This document shows positions 15,093 through 20,181 of a stretch of DNA of 20,181 nucleotides, piece by piece. The DNA comes from DATGSL01 sp964645585 (lineage in GTDB: Bacteria > Verrucomicrobiota > Verrucomicrobiia > Opitutales > T3Sed10-336). A model generated the notes under the pieces. It ran no database searches. It was not told the origin of the DNA and saw only the letters and a list, made by a program, of their open reading frames with translations. The stretch spans positions 1 to 20,181 of the forward strand of contig CAZYAN010000064.1 in the NCBI GenBank assembly GCA_964645585.1. The letters run 5' to 3'. The translations under genes were made by a program, and so were the position numbers. The stretch's first letter is position 1; each line of letters opens with the position of its first letter.

Positions 15093-15770
15093 TCACTCGT
15101 CGCCGCGAATGCGTCGATTGACTTCTTCGCGGCAGAATTGCATCACGCGCAGCCAGACCTCGCGGAGGTCAAAGAGCCGGCGGGTGGCTTCAGTCCGGTA
15201 TTGGCTCGTCGCCGCGGAAGCATCCCGTGCGACGCGATCGAGAAGGTGAAACGATTTGTTCAAGTCAGCCAGAGCACGTTTAAACTGGCAGACCGCCATC
15301 GCGTAGTCACCCATATCGAGCGCGTGAATCGCCGCGATCGCGTTGCTTTCTCCGATCGACAAGGATGCCTGGTAAGCGGCGGCAATTGCCGGCGGCAAGC
15401 TGCTGGCCTCGCCCGAGGACAGTAAATCCAGCCAGCGGGCTTGCACATCGAGATACAGCGCCTTGGTCGCGATGAAGATCGGATGCTTGTGAAGCGTGTA
15501 CGGCTCGAGATCGTCCGATTCCTCTTCAATATCCTCCTCGCTGTCCAAATAATCGTTTCCGGTCCATTCTTCCGTGTCCCACCCCATCAACTGGGCGACA
15601 TGGTCGAGGCGATCCTGTTTCCCCTTCAACGAGGCGTAGAGATCGAGGTAGCGCCGCAGAACCTCATCCTGCGAGCGCAGGTAGCGCTCCCAGTCAAATT
15701 CGTTCCAGGCGAGGTCTCCGCGTTCCTCCCAATCGCCATCGGAATATCCTTCAAAGTCAAAATTGCTCAT
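15093..15770 (-). CDS. Conserved-looking acidic hypothetical protein
   Basis: This 225-residue protein belongs to no family I recognise. The first 90 residues are rich in Asp, Glu, Trp and Tyr (EEWTGNDYLDSEEDIEEES near 67-85). The remainder is mostly helical with charged and leucine-rich stretches (MAVCQFKRALADLNKSFHLLDRV at about 158-180, shown here only as a landmark by its ends MAVCQF and LLDRV). It has no signal peptide or membrane segment, so it is probably cytoplasmic. The ATG at 15770 has GGGG eight bases upstream (15779-15782), which supports the start. The next gene begins 18 bases after its stop, so the two are probably cotranscribed and may act together. Confidence 0.75.
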   Translation of the reverse strand: MSNFDFEGYSDGDWEERGDLAWNEFDWERYLRSQDEVLRRYLDLYASLKGKQDRLDHVAQLMGWDTEEWTGNDYLDSEEDIEEESDDLEPYTLHKHPIFIATKALYLDVQARWLDLLSSGEASSLPPAIAAAYQASLSIGESNAIAAIHALDMGDYAMAVCQFKRALADLNKSFHLLDRVARDASAATSQYRTEATRRLFDLREVWLRVMQFCREEVNRRIRGDE

Positions 15771-15870
15771 GAGCTAATCCCCACAACCAGGTTTTGGGAA
15801 AACTTGCCACTGTTTACGAGGAAATCAATCCCGAGGAAGACTCACAAGCAAAAAGGCTAAGGGGTGAGGG

Positions 15871-15941
15871 AACCCGCTCGTACTCAATCAAATCCTGAAG
15901 CAAAAATTTGCAATCCCTGATGGCGGCACCCCGAGCGGGTT
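15871..15941 (-). terminator. Long-loop inverted repeat after the Rsm22 stop, possible terminator
   Basis: AACCCGCTCG (15871-15880) and CGAGCGGGTT (15932-15941) are perfect 10-base inverted arms around 51 bases. The inner loop holds a second near-palindrome, GCAAAAATTTGC. The structure begins one base after the Rsm22-like stop codon. It lacks a clean T-run on the minus strand, so it may be a 3'-end structure rather than a standard terminator. The remainder of the gap up to 15770 shows only the ribosome site of the next gene. Confidence 0.45.
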
Positions 15942-15942
15942 T

Positions 15943-17199
15943 TCAGGGACTCTCCCAAGCGCTGCCGGCGTCTGCCCCACCGTCGCGCTGCGACCAGCTC
16001 TGAAGGTCGCTCACAGCCTTGGCCCGGCGGCGCCGCGGCGAGCCGAGCACTTCCCCTTCGGACACGTCGAGCATGTCTCCACGCTCGATTCTCTCGATCG
16101 CTGCCTGGTCTGCCCGCGGAACATCCCGCCGCTGCAGTTCCCAATCATAGCGAAGACCGTCCGCCGCACACCCGCCCCAGACGTAGCGGCCTTTCAGGCG
16201 GCTGAAAGGAGTAATCAGTCGCATGCGCCGCGGGTCAGCGGCGTCCGGACTCGCCCCCGGCGCGGGCTCCGTTCCGGCCGCGAGGTAACTGAATTTCAGA
16301 TCCTGGACCGAGCGGTAGAGACGCCGGTTCAGAAAGGAAAGCGAGTCGGGTGTATTCCAGCGGCGAACCGCATGACACCAATACTTGCCGTCGGCGAGCA
16401 AGGGGCAGGCGCGGTGGTGAGGGCAGGGTGCCCAGATCCGGGCAAGGCGCTGCTCGCTAACGAGGTTGCGGAGCCGCTCGATCCGTTCGCTTGTTTCGCG
16501 CAGCGCCGGTTCGGTGATCAGCAGGATTCCGCCCGGACGAAGCTGCCGCAGGGCGGATTCGATCCATTGGAGAACCGTGTGGTCATCCGCGTCGAAAAAT
16601 GCCTCACCCAGCGAAAAGGAAGCAACGATCAAGTCCCACTGTTCGCCAGCCGTGTGCTTTCGAAACCACGATCGCAAATCGCCTCGCTCGGTTTCGACGG
16701 CGATGTCGCGGAGGTTGTCCGCCTGATCGCGCGCAAGCTGACGGATCGCCGCGAGGCTGGCAGCCGATTGATCGACCGCGGTGGCTTTGATTTGCGCGAC
16801 CCCGAATTCGCGTGCGCAATCCCGGATCAGGAGCGCGGTGCCAAGCGTGGCGCCGCCGAGTCCGGCACCCAGGTCGAGAAGGCGAACGGTTCCATCGGCG
16901 CCGCAAGGCTGCCAGCGCCGCAGGAGGAGAAGTTCGCGCAGCGGAAAGCGGATGCGAACGAAGGTTTGGGGAAAATAAAAAAGACTGTAGGCCGCCAGCA
17001 GCCGCGGGTCCTTTTCGTAACGGCCGAACCCGGTTTCGCGATCGGTCGTAAACAGGCTGCTTAACCGCTCGACCGCCTGTTCGAGGTCACGTTGCGCATC
17101 GGAAAGCGAGCTTGCTCCGCAGGCGCGCAGCGCCCGCTGGATCCACCACTCTTCGAGCCAGGACGGGTACGTATCGGCCTGAATCGATGAGGAAGGCAT
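15943..17199 (-). CDS. Rsm22-like small-subunit ribosome methyltransferase/assembly protein
   Basis: The 418-residue protein has a class I SAM-dependent fold: motif I is LLDLGAGLGG (107-116), followed by TAVDQSAASL (140-149) and WDLIVASFSLGEAF (188-201). After it comes the Rsm22 signature APCPHHRACPLL (257-268) and KYWCH (272-276), then WGGC at 341-344. Cys259, Cys265, Cys275 and Cys344 match the four-cysteine spacing of the Fe-S site described in the mitochondrial relative METTL17. Rsm22 proteins associate with the small ribosomal subunit during assembly; catalytic activity is uncertain for several members. The ATG at 17199 is chosen because anything longer runs into the enolase gene. No Shine-Dalgarno is seen, and a strong hairpin precedes the start. 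Confidence 0.85.
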   Translation of the reverse strand: MPSSSIQADTYPSWLEEWWIQRALRACGASSLSDAQRDLEQAVERLSSLFTTDRETGFGRYEKDPRLLAAYSLFYFPQTFVRIRFPLRELLLLRRWQPCGADGTVRLLDLGAGLGGATLGTALLIRDCAREFGVAQIKATAVDQSAASLAAIRQLARDQADNLRDIAVETERGDLRSWFRKHTAGEQWDLIVASFSLGEAFFDADDHTVLQWIESALRQLRPGGILLITEPALRETSERIERLRNLVSEQRLARIWAPCPHHRACPLLADGKYWCHAVRRWNTPDSLSFLNRRLYRSVQDLKFSYLAAGTEPAPGASPDAADPRRMRLITPFSRLKGRYVWGGCAADGLRYDWELQRRDVPRADQAAIERIERGDMLDVSEGEVLGSPRRRRAKAVSDLQSWSQRDGGADAGSAWESP

Positions 17200-17202
17200 G
17201 GA

Positions 17203-17254
17203 GAAAACGGCCGCGGCGGCCCCCCGCTCAATAGAGCCGAGGGACCGCCGCGGC
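17203..17254 (-). terminator. Intrinsic terminator-like hairpin after eno
   Basis: On the minus strand GCCGCGGCGG (17254-17245) pairs with CCGCCGCGGC (17219-17210), with additional G/C pairing possible in the loop. It is followed by CGTTTTC. The stem begins nine bases after the enolase stop and the T-run ends four bases before the Rsm22 start codon. It should reduce read-through from eno into the downstream genes. Confidence 0.7.
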
Positions 17255-17263
17255 GCGTGTGTG

Positions 17264-18568
17264 TCAAAGCTTTCCGCCGTAGATCGCGTTCGCGCCCAAT
17301 TCCTCTTCGATGCGGAGGAGCTGATTGTATTTGCAGACGCGGTCGGTCCGGCAGAGCGAACCGGTCTTAATCTGGCCGGCGTTGGTCGCGACGGCGATGT
17401 CGGCAATGGTGATGTCTTCGGTTTCCCCGGAGCGGTGTGAGATCACTGAAGTATACCCCGCTTCCTTGGCCATTTCGATGGCGTCAAACGTTTCGGTAAG
17501 GGAGCCGATCTGGTTGACCTTGACGAGGATCGAGTTGGCCACACCCTGGTCGATCCCCTTTTTCAGGAACGCGGTGTTGGTGACGAAAAGGTCGTCGCCG
17601 ACAAGCTGCGTGGTGGACCCGATCGCGTCGGTCAGCGCCTTCCAGCCGTCCCAGTCGTTTTCGGCAAAACCATCCTCGATCGAGATGATCGGGTAGCGTT
17701 TCTGCAAATCCTGATAAAACTCGACCATCGCCGCGGCATCGCGTTTGGAGCCGTCCGATTTCTTGAAAATGTATTGCTTGCTCTTGGCATCGTAAAATTC
17801 GGACGAGGCCACATCGAGGGCGAGGAAAACGTCCTTGCCGAGCTTGTAACCCGCTTTCTTGACGGCCAGTGCGATAACCTCCAGCGCTTCCTCGTTCGAC
17901 GAAAGCCGCGGGGCGAACCCGCCTTCATCGCCGATTGCTGTCGAAAGGCCTTTTCCTTTCAGAACGCCCTTGAGCGCGTGAAATATCTCGGTGCCCATCC
18001 GCAAGGCTTCGCGGAAGCTGTCGGCGCCCTTCGGCATGATCATGAATTCCTGGATGTCGATGGGAGCGTCCGAGTGGGCGCCCCCGTTCAGGATATTCAT
18101 CATCGGCACGGGAAGGACCTTGGCGTTGGGACCCCCAAGGTACTTGTAAAGCGGGAGGCCGACCGACGCGGCGGCGGCGTGCGCGGTGGCCATCGAGACC
18201 CCGAGAATTGCGTTGGCGCCGAGCTTCTTCTTGGTGGACGTGCCATCGAGGCGGAGCATGGTTTGGTCGACCATGAGCTGATCGGTCGCGTCGAGACCTT
18301 CTAGGGCGGGAGCGATGATCTCGTGAACGTTCTGGACAGCTTTGAGGACGCCCTTTCCGAGGTAGCGCTTGCGGTCGATCCCGCGGGCGGCGTTGGCGGG
18401 GAGGCCGCCATCGCGCAACTCCAGCGCTTCATGTTCGCCGGTGCTGGCGCCGGACGGAACAGCGGCGCGCCCGACGGAGCCGTCTGCCAGTTCGACATCG
18501 ACCTCAACAGTCGGATTGCCGCGGGAGTCGAGAATCTCTCTTGCTCGGATGTCTGTAATTAGAGTCAT
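17264..18568 (-). CDS. eno: Enolase (phosphopyruvate hydratase)
   Basis: Enolase converts 2-phosphoglycerate to phosphoenolpyruvate in glycolysis. The 434-residue length is standard. Visible are AREILDSRGNPTVEVDV (9-25), the mobile loop SGASTGEHEALELRD (39-53), GDEGGFAP with the catalytic glutamate (213-220), metal ligands Asp252 (LALDVASSEF), Glu298 (SIEDG) and Asp325 (VGDDLFVT), the catalytic Lys350 in ILVKVNQIGSLTET, and SHRSGETED (377-385). The start at 18568 gives the usual MTLITDIRAREI opening; a frame to 18586 adds six residues without conservation. The leader contains a perfect hairpin 12 bases before the ATG and no clear Shine-Dalgarno sequence. Confidence 0.97.
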   Translation of the reverse strand: MTLITDIRAREILDSRGNPTVEVDVELADGSVGRAAVPSGASTGEHEALELRDGGLPANAARGIDRKRYLGKGVLKAVQNVHEIIAPALEGLDATDQLMVDQTMLRLDGTSTKKKLGANAILGVSMATAHAAAASVGLPLYKYLGGPNAKVLPVPMMNILNGGAHSDAPIDIQEFMIMPKGADSFREALRMGTEIFHALKGVLKGKGLSTAIGDEGGFAPRLSSNEEALEVIALAVKKAGYKLGKDVFLALDVASSEFYDAKSKQYIFKKSDGSKRDAAAMVEFYQDLQKRYPIISIEDGFAENDWDGWKALTDAIGSTTQLVGDDLFVTNTAFLKKGIDQGVANSILVKVNQIGSLTETFDAIEMAKEAGYTSVISHRSGETEDITIADIAVATNAGQIKTGSLCRTDRVCKYNQLLRIEEELGANAIYGGKL

Positions 18569-18580
18569 ACGCGGCGATTC

Positions 18581-18605
18581 TGCCAACCTCGCGCGCCGGT
18601 TGGCA
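18581..18605 (-). promoter_or_regulatory. Inverted repeat in the eno leader
   Basis: TGCCAACC (18581-18588) and GGTTGGCA (18598-18605) are perfect 8-base arms around nine G/C-rich bases, ending 12 bases before the enolase ATG. It could be an operator for a dimeric regulator or an RNA hairpin in the leader that covers the ribosome entry region. No promoter elements were identified with confidence in the rest of the 18569-18710 gap. Confidence 0.45.
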
Positions 18606-18710
18606 AACGATAATTCCCTATGCGCGCTTCCTCGATCACTTTTTGATGAAAAACTGCTTTACAACCGGCAGATTCGCGAACAAGTTCTTCCTTTTTCTCA
18701 ACACGCATCT

Positions 18711-18806
18711 ATGGGTAATCTGAAGAAGAAACGTCGTCTTAAAATCGCGAAGCATAAGCGCCGCAAGCGTTCGAAGGCCAATCGCCACAAGAAGCGCACG
18801 TGGTAG
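18711..18806 (+). CDS. AURKAIP1/COX24-domain small ribosomal protein (mS38/bS22-like)
   Basis: The 31-residue product is extremely basic: almost half of its residues are Lys or Arg. It opens MGNLKKKRRLKIAKHKRRKR and closes with NRHKKRTW. This matches the short bacterial proteins with the COX24/AURKAIP1 C-terminal domain, related to mitochondrial mS38 and mycobacterial bS22, which bind the small ribosomal subunit near the decoding region. The gene is divergent from eno and is followed by a strong terminator. No Shine-Dalgarno is seen. Family assignment rests on composition and motif; the ribosomal role is by homology. Confidence 0.85.
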   Translation: MGNLKKKRRLKIAKHKRRKRSKANRHKKRTW

Positions 18807-18915
18807 TTCGCGAGACGGGCGCCCGCCGCGCGGGGCGCTAGCGCCAACTCCGCTTTCCCAGATTATCCGGTTCGGGCCCGCGGGTTCGAAGGGAAATCAG
18901 TTATTTTTCAAAGGC

Positions 18916-18947
18916 AGGCCTCTCCGTTTCGTTCGGAGAGGCCTTTT
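18916..18947 (+). terminator. Strong intrinsic terminator
   Basis: AGGCCTCTCCG (18916-18926) and CGGAGAGGCCT (18934-18944) form a perfect 11-bp stem with a seven-base loop, followed by TTTTGG. It terminates the rightward 31-residue gene. The same stem read on the minus strand lies after the TraB-like stop at 19021, so it may act in both directions. The bases between 18807 and 18915 show no gene. Confidence 0.85.
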
Positions 18948-19020
18948 GGTTTCAGCGGACGCGGAGGCAGTCGAGCCCGACCAGCGCCTCACAGCCAGGC
19001 GGGGCGGTTCGCTCAGGAAG

Positions 19021-19881
19021 TTAACGGGTGGCGGCCTTGTCGAGCTCCACCCGCTCGACCTTGTATCCCCGCTTCTGGAGAAGCTGGACCAGTCCGCCAT
19101 CGCCAGGCATGTGGGCGGCGCCGACCGCGACAAACGCGCCTCCTTTCTTCAGGAACGGAGCGAGACGTTCAACCATTCGGCGGTTGCGTTGATCGATTAA
19201 CTCGTTTGCGAGATTGGGAAGCTTGAGGCGGGCGAGCTCCTCATCGAGAAACTTTTGGAGACCCGCTAGATCACCAGCGCTGTAGAGACGCAGGATTTTT
19301 TCCTGGGTTGGAAAACCGGATTCCCACTCTTTAAGCGCATCCTTGAGGAAGACGATTGCATCCTTTTTCTCCATTCCTTGGAAGATGCCAATCTGTTCAT
19401 CCACCGATTCGAGCTGTCGGATAAGAAGACCGTTTTCCGATGCGAGCTGATAGATCTGGACGTCGACAATCTTGTTGAAGTCGACCCCTGGCGGAGCGGC
19501 GAGCAAAAGCGGAACAAGTTGCAGCGGCATCCGCTGCAAAAGCGCGGCGGGAATTCCGGCGCTTTCGGTTGCCTTCACCAAACGTTGCCAGAGCTCCGCG
19601 GGCAACTGGGCCTGCAGGTCCTCCGTTCCAGGTTGAAACATCGCCGCGGTTAAGCGGCCGATGTTCTCCGCGGAAAACTCCAATTCGGGGTGGAAGGAGA
19701 CCGCGCTTTTCAATGCTTCAATGACATCGGGAGGGAGGTCTCGAACCCGCGAATCCGATGAATGAACCGTGCCATATAAGTAGGAGGGATTCTCGGTGTT
19801 CACCTTCCAGAGAAAGTGTGCATGGAGCGTCTGAAACAGTCCGAACAGGACCGGGATAAACAGTAGGATTTGTTTTAACAT
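19021..19881 (-). CDS. TraB/GumN family exported protein
   Basis: The 286-residue protein opens with a signal peptide (MLKQILLFIPVLFGLFQTLHA, cut near residue 21). It shows the TraB/GumN landmarks: FLWKV followed by YLYGTVHSSDSRV (35-47, His40), an ELEF acidic motif near 71, RNRRMVERL, and the C-terminal GAAHMPGDGGLVQLL with His257. The family is related to TIKI-type metal-dependent proteases through the paired GxxH and GAAH motifs, but its bacterial function is largely unproven. GAGGT (19889-19893) seven bases before the ATG supports the start. It is a monocistronic leftward gene, probably ending at the shared hairpin near 18916-18944. Confidence 0.9.
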   Translation of the reverse strand: MLKQILLFIPVLFGLFQTLHAHFLWKVNTENPSYLYGTVHSSDSRVRDLPPDVIEALKSAVSFHPELEFSAENIGRLTAAMFQPGTEDLQAQLPAELWQRLVKATESAGIPAALLQRMPLQLVPLLLAAPPGVDFNKIVDVQIYQLASENGLLIRQLESVDEQIGIFQGMEKKDAIVFLKDALKEWESGFPTQEKILRLYSAGDLAGLQKFLDEELARLKLPNLANELIDQRNRRMVERLAPFLKKGGAFVAVGAAHMPGDGGLVQLLQKRGYKVERVELDKAATR

Positions 19882-20181
19882 CGATTTTACCTCGGAAGCG
19901 ATATTTAAGCTTGTATGGAAAAGACGGTAACAGTTTGATTCGCCTCGAATGAAACGCTACGGCCATACTTGCAATCAGCATGAGCTGCTATCTTCGGGAC
20001 TGCAAGTTGTCATTCTTTGAGGCATGGCATCCCATCATAAAGCATTTTTCGTCGAACGCACCGACTTTGCACTTCGTATCGCGAGAGTTGTCCGCGGAAG
20101 TGAAAATGACATAATTGAAGACGTACGGTAAGCGTCCGCTCTGGGTCCCCCTATGACGGCGGGCGGACTTCGGATATGCTT
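19882..20181. other. Right-end region with no firm gene
   Basis: This stretch upstream of the TraB-like gene holds only the 35-codon frame described at 20024 and an inverted repeat, ACTTGCA (19967-19973) with TGCAAGT (20001-20007), separated by 27 bases that contain a small inner hairpin (AGCA/TGCT). It looks less GC-rich than the coding parts of the window. No tRNA or clear promoter was found. Confidence 0.4.
20024..20131 (+). CDS. Short ORF, possibly a broken or frameshifted gene start
   Basis: A 35-codon frame starts at ATG 20024 and reads MASHHKAFFVERTDFALRIA, then ends at TAA 20129-20131. The residue pattern looks protein-like, and another frame stays open from the stop region to the window end (VSVRSGSPYDGGRTSDML). 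A single-base error or frameshift near 20125 would therefore join the two into one longer gene. GAGG lies very close to the ATG, too close for a good ribosome site. I do not recognise the product. It may be a genuine short gene, a pseudogene, or the damaged start of a gene that continues beyond the window. Confidence 0.3.
   Translation: MASHHKAFFVERTDFALRIARVVRGSENDIIEDVR

Noticed and set aside
18876..18892. GGTTCGAA resembling a tRNA T-loop
   Set aside because: The flanking bases do not form a five-base T-stem, and no acceptor, D or anticodon arms could be found around it.
1..20181. CRISPR arrays, insertion sequences, integrases or phage genes
   Set aside because: No regularly spaced repeats, transposase-like frames or terminal repeats were seen by reading; the window looks like ordinary chromosome.

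Overview
The window is GC-rich bacterial chromosome with tightly packed genes and no sign of phage, insertion sequences or CRISPR. It most resembles Verrucomicrobiota, probably Opitutales. Three features suggest this: a secreted protein ending in a module with the phrase GDGISNLLKYALGLDP, which is typical of verrucomicrobial exported proteins; a tiny mS38/COX24-like ribosomal protein; and several lineage-type hypotheticals. The lineage is an inference, because no rRNA is present.

Layout, left to right. A leftward glycoside-hydrolase-like gene runs off the left edge (1-1361). A long rightward block (1508-9283) then carries a 38-residue membrane peptide, a YacL-type PIN/TRAM membrane protein, an ECF sigma factor, a membrane protein that is a candidate anti-sigma factor, a degenerate HtrA-like protein with PDZ domain, fumarase C, a YjbQ protein, and an overlapping dgcN-dgcA pair for D-glutamate use. 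A divergent, enlarged adenylosuccinate synthetase (minus) and a large secreted N-acetylmuramoyl-L-alanine amidase (plus) share an upstream region. A leftward block (18568 down to 13175) holds enolase, an Rsm22-type methyltransferase, an acidic hypothetical, a possible sigma-like/anti-sigma-like protein, and ferrochelatase. A 31-residue ribosomal-type protein (plus), a TraB/GumN-like exported protein (minus) and a poorly resolved right end complete the window.

How the genes fit together. The ECF sigma factor, membrane protein and HtrA-like gene form a compact envelope-stress-like unit, reminiscent of algU-mucA-mucD. Here, however, all three catalytic triad positions of the protease are substituted, which suggests a PDZ-bearing sensor or scaffold rather than an enzyme. 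In the leftward block, a protein just upstream of hemH matches the pattern of ECF sigma regions 2 and 4 and then an anti-sigma-like tail; this is the least explained gene here. HemH and Rsm22 both show four-cysteine patterns suggestive of Fe-S clusters. The rest is mostly housekeeping metabolism (fumC, eno, a purA-like gene, hemH) and cell-wall or D-amino-acid chemistry (amidase, dgcN/dgcA).
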